From positions 186,001 to 250,000 of the forward strand of contig JAFXSC010000022.1 in assembly GCA_017525915.1 (NCBI GenBank): a DNA stretch of 64,000 bases, given 5' to 3'. The notes beneath the pieces were generated by a model. That model worked only from the letters and a program-made list of their open reading frames with translations. It was not told the DNA's origin and searched no databases. Numbering within the stretch: the stretch's first letter is position 1; every line of letters begins with the position of its first letter. The translations under genes were made by a program, and so were the position numbers. This DNA comes from Ruminococcus sp. Lineage in GTDB: Bacteria; Bacillota; Clostridia; Oscillospirales; Ruminococcaceae. Shown here piece after piece: positions 41,031-49,061 of this stretch.

Positions 41031-41066
41031 AAAAACAACAAAAGAGCGCACCTCAGCACGCTCTTT
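41031..41066 (-). terminator. Terminator of the rubrerythrin gene
   Basis: AAAGAGCG and CGCTCTTT arms with a 10-base loop, followed leftward by TGTTGTTTTTT. Confidence 0.82.
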
Positions 41067-41086
41067 GCATTGATTGTATTAAAATA

Positions 41087-41638
41087 TCAGCCGAAATATC
41101 TCTTGAGAAGTCCCTCGAAAGCCTTGCCGTGACGGGCTTCATCTCTTGCCATCTCATGAACTGTATCGTGGATAGCATCAAGGTTGAGCTCCTTTGCTCT
41201 CTTGGCGAGCTTGAGCTTGCCCTCGGTAGCGCCGTGCTCCGCGGCAACTCTCTTCTCGAGGTTCTCCTTTGTGGAATCGGAAAGTACCTCGCCGAGAAGC
41301 TCCGCAAACTTTGCAGCGTGCTCAGCCTCCTCGAATGCAGCCTTCTCCCAGTAAGCGCCGATCTCAGGATATCCCTCTCTGTAAGCAACTCTTGCCATTG
41401 CAAGATACATTCCTACCTCGGTGCACTCGCCGCTGAAGTTAGCGCGGAGACCTTCGATTATCTCGGGATCTGTAACAGCCTTTGCAACTCCGAGCTCATG
41501 CTCACAAGCAAATACAAGCTTATCGCCGGCTTCCTTCACAATGAACTTAGAACCGGGAACTCCGCACTGAGGACATTTCTCAGGGGGCTCATTTCCTTCG
41601 TGAACATAGCCGCAGACGGGACATACATACTTTTTCAT
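41087..41638 (-). CDS. Reverse rubrerythrin
   Basis: A 183-residue peroxide-reducing protein of anaerobes. An N-terminal rubredoxin-like iron site ([12 protein letters not shown] and [12 protein letters not shown]) precedes a ferritin-like four-helix diiron domain with glutamates in [46 protein letters not shown] and [14 protein letters not shown]. This N-terminal rubredoxin order is the reverse of classic rubrerythrin. It detoxifies hydrogen peroxide or oxygen using NADH-linked electron donors. It lies 51 bases after the NrdD-tail gene on the same strand, so co-transcription is likely. The family call is very secure. Confidence 0.93.
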   Translation of the reverse strand: MKKYVCPVCGYVHEGNEPPEKCPQCGVPGSKFIVKEAGDKLVFACEHELGVAKAVTDPEIIEGLRANFSGECTEVGMYLAMARVAYREGYPEIGAYWEKAAFEEAEHAAKFAELLGEVLSDSTKENLEKRVAAEHGATEGKLKLAKRAKELNLDAIHDTVHEMARDEARHGKAFEGLLKRYFG

Positions 41639-41672
41639 AATGATCTTACCTCCGTAATATAATTTATCATTA

Positions 41673-41687
41673 CCGTTCTGAGAACGG
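41673..41687 (-). promoter_or_regulatory. Perfect inverted repeat upstream of rubrerythrin
   Basis: CCGTTCT-G-AGAACGG, 15 bases, lies in the 51-base gap between the NrdD-tail stop and the rubrerythrin start. It could be a small RNA hairpin or an operator. Confidence 0.45.
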
Positions 41688-41689
41688 CA

Positions 41690-41953
41690 TCATACGCTGT
41701 GCTTAACTCTATCATGCTCCTCGGCGCGTTTGCCGTTATTGAAGCGGTCGAGAGTGCCGACGAGGTAACCGGTTATCCTTCTTATACGGTCAAACGGAAC
41801 ATCGTCGAATTCGTATTTGAGGTCAACGAATTCACCGTCAACAGTGACAGTCATGCTTCTGATATTCCTGTCGCTGTACTTCTTTTTGCCGTAATCGACG
41901 TAGGCATCGATCTCCTCCTGCGGTATCTGCTCACCGATAACATTAACAACCAT
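41690..41953 (-). CDS. Stand-alone NrdD glycyl-radical tail protein
   Basis: An 87-residue protein in two parts. Residues 1-53 (VNVIGEQIPQEEIDAYVDYG, then KKYSDRNIRSMTVTVDGEFV) have no counterpart in the NrdD of this window. Residues 54-87 match the last 34 residues of NrdD (56846-59164) at 33 of 34 positions, including the glycyl-radical motif RRITGYLVG; G62 corresponds to G747 of NrdD. The zinc-binding cysteines of NrdD are absent. AGGAGG before ATG 41953 sets the start. It is co-directional with rubrerythrin and divergent from a Crp/Fnr gene, with a palindrome near -41.5. It could be a replacement radical domain for oxygen-damaged NrdD, like YfiD/GrcA for PFL, or a regulatory binder. That role is inference. 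Confidence 0.8.
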   Translation of the reverse strand: MVVNVIGEQIPQEEIDAYVDYGKKKYSDRNIRSMTVTVDGEFVDLKYEFDDVPFDRIRRITGYLVGTLDRFNNGKRAEEHDRVKHSV

Positions 41954-42007
41954 GATAATACCTCCTATATAGATTATGATAAAAATGCTTGACATTTGAT
42001 TGAATAT

Positions 42008-42050
42008 ATTGTATCATAAATATCACGAAAAATCTGTTGCATATGCAACA
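42008..42050 (-). promoter_or_regulatory. Palindrome at -41.5 and -10 box of the NrdD-tail gene
   Basis: TGTTGCATATGCAACA (42035-42050) is a perfect 16-bp palindrome. Read leftward, 21 bases separate it from TACAAT (42008-42013), with no good -35 box. Its centre is then near -41.5, the class II activator position of Crp/Fnr proteins. Its right edge also lies 14 bases before the start of the divergent Crp/Fnr gene, so it could repress that gene. Confidence 0.6.
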
Positions 42051-42064
42051 TGGGAGGAATTTTT

Positions 42065-42733
42065 ATGTTACCGGAAGATAACATCCTGTTCCGAGGCATC
42101 AGCCGCGAGGACTGCGAGCGTATGCTCGGCTGCTTCAATGCAGAGATAAAAAAGTACCGTACAGGAAGCCGCATCGTCGAGCTTTCCGGCAGCCGTGACC
42201 GCATCGGGATCGTTCTCAGCGGTACTGCCGCAGCGGTCAGATATGATATAAACGGTGTCCGGACGATCGTCGAGACTCTCGGAGAACAGAGCATTTTCGG
42301 AGCTTACTTCTCACTTTCATCAAACGCAAGGAGCGTTACCGAGATATATGCCGAAACTGACTGCGAGATAATGTTCGTAAGGCGCTCAGAGATCACAAAG
42401 AGATGTGAGAACGCCTGTCTCTGCCATTCCCGGGTAGTCGAGAACCTTCTTGAGCTCATGACCGAAAAGACAATTGCTCTGAGCGAACGCATCGAGGTGC
42501 TCAGTCAGCGAAGCATCGAGGATAAGCTCATAAGCTGCCTTCAGATCATCGAAAGCAAGACTCCGGAGGGGAAAACTCCGCAGATACCGTTCTCAACTAC
42601 CGCTCTCTCGGACTACCTCTGTGTCAACCGGAGCGCCTTGCAGCGCGAAATGACACGCATGAAGAACAAGGGCATACTCACGATGTCCAAGCGGAAGTTC
42701 CGCCTGAAGCACCACAATGAACAGGATGTCTGA
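42065..42733 (+). CDS. Crp/Fnr-family transcriptional regulator
   Basis: A 222-residue regulator with an N-terminal cyclic-nucleotide-binding-like beta-roll (GIVLSGTAAAVRYDINGVRTIVETLGEQSIFGAYFSLS in outline), a long dimerisation helix, and a C-terminal winged helix (FSTTALSDYLCVNRSALQREMTRMKNKG). Cysteines cluster in MLGCF, TDCEIM and CENACLCH, but this is not the FNR N-terminal four-cysteine pattern, so the ligand is unknown. GGAGG before ATG 42065 sets the start. It diverges from the NrdD-tail/rubrerythrin genes and is the obvious candidate for binding the 16-bp palindrome between them. A role in oxygen, peroxide or nitrosative response is inferred from neighbours. Confidence 0.87.
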   Translation: MLPEDNILFRGISREDCERMLGCFNAEIKKYRTGSRIVELSGSRDRIGIVLSGTAAAVRYDINGVRTIVETLGEQSIFGAYFSLSSNARSVTEIYAETDCEIMFVRRSEITKRCENACLCHSRVVENLLELMTEKTIALSERIEVLSQRSIEDKLISCLQIIESKTPEGKTPQIPFSTTALSDYLCVNRSALQREMTRMKNKGILTMSKRKFRLKHHNEQDV

Positions 42734-42766
42734 AAATTACAGTTCTGTCACAGTCGCGGCAGAGCA

Positions 42767-42795
42767 TTGACATTTTCTTGCAACAGTGCTAAACT
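42767..42795 (+). promoter_or_regulatory. Promoter of uppP
   Basis: TTGACA (42767-42772), a 17-base spacer and TAAACT (42790-42795). Confidence 0.6.
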
Positions 42796-42829
42796 AATAA
42801 ATGCAGTTTATATTGAAAGGATAAAAATT

Positions 42830-43678
42830 ATGTGGGAAATATTCAAGTCAATTATCCTCGGAATAGTTGAGGGGATTACCGAATGGCTGCCTGTCAGCAG
42901 CACGGGACACCTGATACTCGTGGAGGAATTCCTGAAGCTCGACAAATCAGATGACTTCAAGGAGATGTTTGAGGTCGTTATCCAGCTCGGCGCTATCATG
43001 GCGGTAGTCGTTATCTTCTGGAGCAAGCTCTGGCCATTCGGTAAGAAAAACAACAATGCCCCTCTGAGCAGCGAAGGCTTCGGCACATACGTCAAGAAGG
43101 ACATATTCGTAATGTGGTTCAAGGTGCTTGTCGCCTGTATACCGGCAATTGTCGTCGGTCTGCCGCTCGATGACTGGATAAACAAACACCTGTATAACCC
43201 GTGGGTTGTTTCAATTGCACTGATAACCTTCGGTATCGCGTTCATTATCGTTGAAAACTGGAACAAGGATCGCACTCCGAGAATAAACAGCATCGACGAG
43301 CTCACCTATCAGGCTGCTCTCATAATAGGAGGATTCCAGCTGATAGCAGCGCTTTTCCCCGGCACTTCACGTTCCGGCGCTACTATCGTCGGCGCTCTTC
43401 TCATAGGTGTATCCCGTACAGTCGCCGCAGAGTTCACGTTCTACCTCGCCGTGCCGGTAATGTTCGGCGCAAGTCTGCTGAAGCTCGTGAAGTTCGGCAC
43501 AGATTACACAAACAGCGAGTTAGCTGTACTTGCAGCCGGTATGATAACAGCCTTCGTTGTATCGCTGTTCGTCATAAAATTCCTCATGGGTTACATCAAA
43601 AAGCACGATTTCAAGGTATTCGGCTGGTACAGGATAATCCTCGGAACCATTGTTATTCTTTACTTCTCATTTGCATGA
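42830..43678 (+). CDS. uppP: Undecaprenyl-diphosphatase UppP/BacA
   Basis: Removes a phosphate from undecaprenyl diphosphate to recycle the lipid carrier for cell-wall synthesis; overexpression gives bacitracin resistance in other bacteria. The 282-residue protein has about seven membrane segments and both signature loops: IVEGITEWLPVSSTGHLIL near the N terminus and FPGTSRSGATIVGALLIG near residue 180. GAAAGGA precedes ATG 42830; the frame is open 63 bases further. Single gene with a promoter and a terminator. Very secure. Confidence 0.95.
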   Translation: MWEIFKSIILGIVEGITEWLPVSSTGHLILVEEFLKLDKSDDFKEMFEVVIQLGAIMAVVVIFWSKLWPFGKKNNNAPLSSEGFGTYVKKDIFVMWFKVLVACIPAIVVGLPLDDWINKHLYNPWVVSIALITFGIAFIIVENWNKDRTPRINSIDELTYQAALIIGGFQLIAALFPGTSRSGATIVGALLIGVSRTVAAEFTFYLAVPVMFGASLLKLVKFGTDYTNSELAVLAAGMITAFVVSLFVIKFLMGYIKKHDFKVFGWYRIILGTIVILYFSFA

Positions 43679-43710
43679 AAATAGCGGCTTTTATGCCGCT
43701 TTTACTTTTT
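43679..43710 (+). terminator. Terminator of uppP
   Basis: AGCGGC and GCCGCT arms around TTTTAT, followed by TTTACTTTTT. Confidence 0.78.
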
Positions 43711-43723
43711 CTGAAATTTATGC

Positions 43724-43752
43724 TTGCAAATATTCCCGAAATGTGGTATGAT
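43724..43752 (+). promoter_or_regulatory. Promoter of the topoisomerase operon
   Basis: TTGCAA (43724-43729), a 17-base spacer and TATGAT (43747-43752). Confidence 0.65.
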
Positions 43753-43792
43753 TATTAGGAATGTTTATTCGTATACGGAAAGGACGAGATGA

Positions 43793-45772
43793 ATGGCAAA
43801 GAAAAACGATTACGGCAACGACAGTATCGCCATGCTCAAAGGCGCTGACAGAGTAAGAAAGCGTCCGGCTGTTATTTTCGGCTCGGACGGTCTCGACGGC
43901 TGCGAGCACTCCATATTCGAGGTGATCTCAAATTCTATCGACGAAGCCCGTGAGGGTTACGGCGATAAGATAGTCATTACACACTACCGCAATAACGATA
44001 TCGAGGTTGAGGACTTCGGACGCGGCTGTCCCGTTGACTTCAACAACAACGAACAGCGCTATAACTGGGAGCTCGTCTACTGTGAGCTCTATGCAGGCGG
44101 AAAGTACGATTCCGCTGCCGAATCCTATGAATATTCCCTCGGACTTAACGGTCTCGGACTTTGCTCAACTCAGTATTCCTCCGAATTCATGGACGTTGAA
44201 GTTATCCGTGACGGTTTCAGATACAGCCTTCACTTTGAAAAAGGCGAGAACGTCGGCGGACTGAAAAAAGAGCCCTGCAAGAGAAAGCAGACCGGTACAA
44301 AGACGCGCTGGCGTCCCGACCTTGAAGTTTTCACCGATATCGCAGTTTCGGACGATTACTTCCACGATATCCTCAAAAGGCAGGCTGTCGTGAACCCGAA
44401 TATCCTGTTCGTTTTCCGCTCCGAGAACGAGGCTGGCGGATTCAACGAGACTGAGTACATCTACGAAAACGGCATCACCGACTATGTAAATGAGATCGCC
44501 GGTGAGAACGCCATGACCTCCATTCAGCACTGGACTGCCGAAAAGCGCGGCCGTGACCGTGAAGACAAGCCCGAATACAAGGTCAAGCTCGATGTTGCGC
44601 TCACATTCTCGAATAAGGTCAAGCTCACCGAATACTACCACAATTCGAGCTTTCTCGAGCACGGCGGTTCACCTGATGAAGCAGTAAAGCGTGCATTTAC
44701 CGCGCAGATAGACGCCTATATCAAGTCCGTCAACGGCTACCAGAAAAATGAGGGAAAGATAACCTACAACGATATCGAGGAATGTCTCGTGCTCGTTTCC
44801 TCGTCCTTCTCAACCCAGACCTCCTACGCGAACCAGACCAAGAAGGCTATCACGAATAAGTTTATCCGTGAGGCTATGATCGAATTTCTCCGCCACCAGT
44901 TAGAGGTCTACTTCATCGAAAATCCCGACGAGGCTCAGAAGATATCCGAGCAGATACTCATTAACAAGCGCAGCCGTGAAAACGCTGAGCGCGTCCGCCT
45001 GAATGTCAAGAAGAAGCTCACCGGTACCATCGACCTCGCGAATATGGTCGAGAAGTTCGTTGACTGCCGCACCAAGGACGTAACTCGCCGCGAAATATAC
45101 ATCGTGGAGGGTGATTCAGCCCTCGGCTCTGTAAAGCTTGCCCGTGACGCGGAATTCCAGGCTGTAATACCTGTCCGCGGCAAGATTCTCAACTGCCTCA
45201 AAGCCGACTACGCCAAGATATTCAAGAGCGAGATAATCACCGACCTCATCAAGGTGCTCGGCTGCGGCGTCGAGGTCAGCTCAAAGGCGAACAAGGAGCT
45301 TTCCACCTTCAATATCGAGAACTTCCGCTGGAGCAAAATAGTAATTTGCACCGATGCCGACGTTGACGGCTTCCAGATAAGAACGCTCATACTCACCATG
45401 CTTTACAGGCTCACTCCCACGCTCATCAGCGAAGGCTATGTCTACATCGCGGAGTCGCCCCTCTTTGAGATTAACACCAAGGAAAAGACCTACTTCGCCT
45501 ATACAGAACAGGAAAAGCAGCGTATACTCAGCGAGATAGGCGACCGCAAGCACACTATCCAGCGCTCGAAAGGTCTCGGTGAGAACGAGCCGGATATGAT
45601 GAGCCTTACGACCATGAATCCCGACACGCGCCGCCTTATCAAGGTCACAGTCGATGACATTAAGGAGTCTGCCGAGATATTTGAGATGCTGCTCGGCGAT
45701 GACCTTCAGGGACGCAAGGACTATATCTCCCAGTACGGCGCAGATTATCTCGAACTCGCCGATATAAGCTGA
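43793..45772 (+). CDS. parE: Divergent type IIA topoisomerase ATPase subunit (ParE/GyrB-like)
   Basis: A 659-residue ATPase and TOPRIM subunit. The GHKL ATPase site is IFEVISNSIDEAREGYG, with the catalytic Glu and magnesium Asn kept, plus YSLGLNGLGLCSTQYSS. The TOPRIM motifs deviate from gyrase: VEGDSALGSVKLARDAE replaces EGDSAGGSAKQGRDR, and TDADVDGFQIRTLIL replaces DADVDGSHIRTLLL, although the acidic residues remain. The end QRSKGLGENEPDMM and TTMNPDTRRLIKV is normal. The acetyltransferase gene starts 3 bases later, followed by the A subunit. It is probably a second, divergent topoisomerase IV in addition to gyrase, which is not in this window. Subunit class is secure; gyrase versus topo IV is inferred. 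Confidence 0.87.
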   Translation: MAKKNDYGNDSIAMLKGADRVRKRPAVIFGSDGLDGCEHSIFEVISNSIDEAREGYGDKIVITHYRNNDIEVEDFGRGCPVDFNNNEQRYNWELVYCELYAGGKYDSAAESYEYSLGLNGLGLCSTQYSSEFMDVEVIRDGFRYSLHFEKGENVGGLKKEPCKRKQTGTKTRWRPDLEVFTDIAVSDDYFHDILKRQAVVNPNILFVFRSENEAGGFNETEYIYENGITDYVNEIAGENAMTSIQHWTAEKRGRDREDKPEYKVKLDVALTFSNKVKLTEYYHNSSFLEHGGSPDEAVKRAFTAQIDAYIKSVNGYQKNEGKITYNDIEECLVLVSSSFSTQTSYANQTKKAITNKFIREAMIEFLRHQLEVYFIENPDEAQKISEQILINKRSRENAERVRLNVKKKLTGTIDLANMVEKFVDCRTKDVTRREIYIVEGDSALGSVKLARDAEFQAVIPVRGKILNCLKADYAKIFKSEIITDLIKVLGCGVEVSSKANKELSTFNIENFRWSKIVICTDADVDGFQIRTLILTMLYRLTPTLISEGYVYIAESPLFEINTKEKTYFAYTEQEKQRILSEIGDRKHTIQRSKGLGENEPDMMSLTTMNPDTRRLIKVTVDDIKESAEIFEMLLGDDLQGRKDYISQYGADYLELADIS

Positions 45773-45775
45773 ACC

Positions 45776-46258
45776 ATGAGCAATATTATTAAAGCCCTGC
45801 CCGGCTCGGAGGGCATCGTTTACGACATAACACAGAATACTATCCGCGCTGTTTATCCGCACTACTACCCTGCCGGTGCTGTTGAATTCTTTTGTCAGCA
45901 TCACAGCATGGAAAATATCCTACGCGATATCGAATCCGGCGAGGTCTGGCTCCTGTACACGCAGACCGGCGTGCCTGCCGGTACGGTAACGGTCAACGGA
46001 AATGAGATAAACCGTCTGTTTGTGCTCCAGAAGTTTCAGGGGAACGGTTACGGCAGGATACTCATGGACTTTGCAGAGGAGCTTGTTTCGCAGAGCTTTG
46101 ATTCCGCAGAGCTGAGCGCTTCCCTTCCGGCAAAGCAGATCTACATCAGTCGCGGCTATAAAACTGTAAGCTACAACATTATTGATGCTTCGGACGGCGA
46201 CAAGCTTTGCTATGATTATATGGTCAAGCATTTCGTCTCCAAAGGAGGAACAGAATAA
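45776..46258 (+). CDS. GNAT N-acetyltransferase between topoisomerase genes
   Basis: A 160-residue GCN5-related acetyltransferase. The acetyl-CoA-binding motif is NRLFVLQKFQGNGYGRILMDFAEELV (core QGNGYG) at about 81-106, with WLLYTQTGVPAGTVTVNGNE as the preceding strands. It has no clear ribosome binding site and starts 3 bases after parE, so it likely depends on coupled translation. Its stop is immediately followed by the ATG of the A subunit, whose AAAGGAGG lies inside this gene. Substrate is unknown; acetylation of a topoisomerase subunit or of a drug is possible but unsupported. Confidence 0.8.
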   Translation: MSNIIKALPGSEGIVYDITQNTIRAVYPHYYPAGAVEFFCQHHSMENILRDIESGEVWLLYTQTGVPAGTVTVNGNEINRLFVLQKFQGNGYGRILMDFAEELVSQSFDSAELSASLPAKQIYISRGYKTVSYNIIDASDGDKLCYDYMVKHFVSKGGTE

Positions 46259-48499
46259 ATGCCAAGAAAAAAAGAACCCGAAAAGAAACAGCCTGCTTTC
46301 AGGCATGAGGCTTATATAGAGGGCTCGGGCAGCGTTGTCAATGAACAGATAACTGACGTTCTCAAAAACAACTATATGCCCTACGCAATGAGCGTTATCA
46401 TTTCGCGTGCGCTCCCTGAGATCGACGGTTTCAAGCCATCGCACAGAAAGCTCCTTTACATGATGTACAAGCGCGGTCTGCTCAGCCCGGACAAAGAGCG
46501 TTCCAAGTCCGCAAACGTTGTGGGTGAGACCATGAAGCTCAATCCGCACGGCGATCAGGCAATATATGAGACCCTTGTGCGTATGACACGCGGCAACGAA
46601 GCTCTCCTTCACCCCTTCATCGACTCGAAGGGAAACTTCGGAAAGCAGTATTCCAGCAAGATGCACTTTGCTGCTCCCCGATATACTGAGGTCAAGCTCG
46701 AAAAGATATGCGGCGAACTCTTCCGCGACATCGACAAGGAGACCGTTGACTTCGTACCCAACTACGACAATACCATGCAGGAGCCTACCCTCCTGCCTGC
46801 GACATTCCCGACCGTTCTTGTGAACTCGAATACCGGTATCGCAGTCTCAATGGCAAGCAATGTCTGCCCGTTCAACCTTGAAGAGGTATGCGAGACGACT
46901 ATCGCCCTCATGAAGGACCCGGAGCACGATATCCTCAGCACATTGAAGGGCCCGGACTTCCCCGGCGGCGGCTTCATGCTCTACGATGAAGCCGAGCTGA
47001 AAAAGATTTACGAAACAGGCAGAGGAAGCATAAGGGTACGCTCGAAATATAATTACGACAGCACCACTAAGTGCATCGAGGTCACTGAGATACCCTATAC
47101 TACTACTGTTGAGGCTATCATCGACAAGATAATCGAACTCGTCAAAGCCGGAAAGATACGCGAGATCTCCTATATCCGTGACGAGACCGATATCAACGGT
47201 CTGAAAATAGCTATCGACCTCAAAAAAGGCACCGACCCCGACAAGCTCATGCAGAAGCTCTTCAAGCTCACGCCCCTTCAGGACAGCTATCCCTGCAACT
47301 TCAATATACTCATTGCCGGCACTCCTAAGGTCATGGGCGTCCGCGAGATACTTACCGAATGGACTGCCTTCCGTGAGGAATGCGTCCAGAGACGAACCTA
47401 CTTCGACCTCCAGAAGAAAAAGGAAAAGCTCCACCTTCTCGAAGCACTCTCCAAGATACTCCTTGACATCGACAAGGCGATAAAGATTATCCGAGAGACC
47501 GAGAACGAAGCGGATGTTGTACCGAACCTCATGATAGGCTTCGGCATCGACGAGATACAGGCTGAGTACGTTGCCGAGATTAAGCTCCGCAATATCAATA
47601 AGCAGTACATTCTCCGCCGTATCGAGGAGGTTGACCAGCTCCGCAAGGATATCGAGGAAATGGAGGATATCCTCCGCGACAAGAAGAAGATACGAAAGAT
47701 AATCGTGAACGAGCTTCGAGAAGTCGTTAAGAACTACGCTCAGCCGAGAAGGACTATGTTCTATTACCAGTCCGACGTCGATGACGCGGAGGAGGAGGAC
47801 GATACTCCGGATTATCCGGTAAACATCTTCGTTTCCGACAGCGGTTACTTCAAGAAGATAACGCCTCAGTCGCTCCGCATGAGCAGTGAGCAGAAGCTCA
47901 AGGAGGGCGATTTCATCAGCCAGAGCTTTGAGACTACCAACAAGACCGACCTCATCTTCTTCTCGGATAAGGCGCAGGCTTACAAGTCCAAGGCGAACGC
48001 TTTTGACGATACAAAGGCAAGCGTAATGGGTGACTATATCCCTGCCAAGCTCAGCTTCGATGAGGGAGAGCTGCTCAAAACTCTCGTTCCGACAACGGAT
48101 TACAGCGGATATATCGTGTTCTTCTTTGAGAACGGAAAGGCTGCAAAGGTACCCGTAAAGTCCTACGAGACCAAGACCAACCGCAAGAAGCTCGCAAACG
48201 CCTACTCCGACAAGTCTCCGCTCGTGGCTGCACTTTTCGTCGGCGAGGACTGCGATGTGCTTATCAGGAGCAGTACGGGTCACGCTCTCCTGTTCAATAC
48301 CGGTATGATACTTCCCAAGAGCACGCGCGATTCTCAGGGAGTACAGGTCATCAGTCTCAGGAAGAACGCTGTCCTTGCCAATGCGGAGACAGTTGCTCCG
48401 GAGGCGCTCGAAGGCCTTGAAAAATACCGTGCAAAGAGCGTACCTGCCGCAGGAAAGCCTGCAAAGGACCTCGGCGACGCCAATCAGCTCACACTTTAA
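46259..48499 (+). CDS. parC: Topoisomerase IV A-like subunit (ParC/GyrA-like)
   Basis: A 746-residue DNA-cleaving subunit. The N-terminal winged-helix region includes AMSVIISRALPEIDGFKPSHRKLLYMM and NPHGDQAIYETLVRMTRG, and the catalytic tyrosine is Y142 in FAAPRYTEVKL. The tower/coiled-coil region (about 335-500) is charged and helical (LDIDKAIKIIRETENEADVV). The C-terminal beta-pinwheel is short (about 520-710) and lacks the GyrA box QRRGGKG, supporting a topo IV-like decatenase. It begins at the stop of the acetyltransferase gene and forms an operon with parE. A terminator follows at 48511. Confidence 0.9.
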   Translation: MPRKKEPEKKQPAFRHEAYIEGSGSVVNEQITDVLKNNYMPYAMSVIISRALPEIDGFKPSHRKLLYMMYKRGLLSPDKERSKSANVVGETMKLNPHGDQAIYETLVRMTRGNEALLHPFIDSKGNFGKQYSSKMHFAAPRYTEVKLEKICGELFRDIDKETVDFVPNYDNTMQEPTLLPATFPTVLVNSNTGIAVSMASNVCPFNLEEVCETTIALMKDPEHDILSTLKGPDFPGGGFMLYDEAELKKIYETGRGSIRVRSKYNYDSTTKCIEVTEIPYTTTVEAIIDKIIELVKAGKIREISYIRDETDINGLKIAIDLKKGTDPDKLMQKLFKLTPLQDSYPCNFNILIAGTPKVMGVREILTEWTAFREECVQRRTYFDLQKKKEKLHLLEALSKILLDIDKAIKIIRETENEADVVPNLMIGFGIDEIQAEYVAEIKLRNINKQYILRRIEEVDQLRKDIEEMEDILRDKKKIRKIIVNELREVVKNYAQPRRTMFYYQSDVDDAEEEDDTPDYPVNIFVSDSGYFKKITPQSLRMSSEQKLKEGDFISQSFETTNKTDLIFFSDKAQAYKSKANAFDDTKASVMGDYIPAKLSFDEGELLKTLVPTTDYSGYIVFFFENGKAAKVPVKSYETKTNRKKLANAYSDKSPLVAALFVGEDCDVLIRSSTGHALLFNTGMILPKSTRDSQGVQVISLRKNAVLANAETVAPEALEGLEKYRAKSVPAAGKPAKDLGDANQLTL

Positions 48500-48510
48500 A
48501 AATAAACCGA

Positions 48511-48543
48511 AATATCCGGTCGCATTGACCGGATATTCTTTGG
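48511..48543 (+). terminator. Terminator of the topoisomerase operon
   Basis: AATATCCGGTC and GACCGGATATT form a perfect 11-bp stem with a 5-base loop, followed by CTTTGG. Confidence 0.8.
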
Positions 48544-48581
48544 TATGATATAAAATTAAATATTTTTATATCAATGTGCTA

Positions 48582-48610
48582 TTGAAGAATTTCCGAAGTT
48601 ATGGTATAAT
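48582..48610 (+). promoter_or_regulatory. Promoter of the small-protein/dockerin operon
   Basis: TTGAAG (48582-48587), a 17-base spacer and TATAAT (48605-48610). Confidence 0.7.
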
Positions 48611-48632
48611 ATCCAAAAGGAGTTGACTGGCT

Positions 48633-48767
48633 TTGGTTTTCATTTTACTTCTCGCTATTTTTACCGTCACTTTTGTGACTACCGGGATATGCACCTACCG
48701 CATATGTAGGCGCAGGGCGCAGGATTCTGCTCCCGAATCTGCGGAAAGCAGCAATGATGAAGATTAA
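48633..48767 (+). CDS. Small membrane protein, 44 residues, TTG start
   Basis: A very short protein with one N-terminal membrane segment (VFILLLAIFTVTFVTTGI) followed by YRICRRR and an acidic serine-rich tail ending SSNDED. The TTG start lies 10 bases after AAAGGAG and just downstream of a good promoter. The stop TAA overlaps the AAGGAG ribosome binding site of the next gene, which supports it as a real first gene of the operon. I do not recognise it. Basic residues right after the membrane segment suggest an N-out or C-in orientation with the acidic tail in the cytoplasm. Confidence 0.55.
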   Translation: MVFILLLAIFTVTFVTTGICTYRICRRRAQDSAPESAESSNDED

Positions 48768-48776
48768 GGAGCTCTT

Positions 48777-49061
48777 ATGGATATAGATGTTTATATTGAT
48801 TTCGTGTATCACGGCTTCTACTCCTTAGATGCCGTTGAGGAACGCTTTCAGGAACAGTATGATGCTGCACTGGACGCTTCCGTACTTCTCGATGATGACG
48901 AAGTGCTGATATACGCTGTCTATACCTATGATGCCGCATCCGGACGCGTTATCTCGGCTAATTTTACAAGCATGGTCATGAAGTATGACGAGTTCGTGGA
49001 TTATTACTGGTCAGATGAAGCCTATCGCCGCTTCTTTTTTATGAAAGGAAGAACAGAATGA
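48777..49061 (+). CDS. Hypothetical acidic protein, 94 residues
   Basis: Unrecognised soluble protein, acidic and tyrosine/phenylalanine-rich (DVYIDFVYHGFYSLDAVEERF, then VLIYAVYTYDAASG). It has no signal peptide, membrane segment or cysteine. AAGGAG 6-7 bases before the ATG supports translation. It lies between the 44-residue membrane protein and the dockerin gene and overlaps the latter by 4 bases, so the three genes are translated together. No function assigned. Confidence 0.6.
   Translation: MDIDVYIDFVYHGFYSLDAVEERFQEQYDAALDASVLLDDDEVLIYAVYTYDAASGRVISANFTSMVMKYDEFVDYYWSDEAYRRFFFMKGRTE

Noticed and set aside
46847-48283. 478-residue open frame on the minus strand
   Set aside because: Mirror frame of parC; leucine/valine-rich with no family features.
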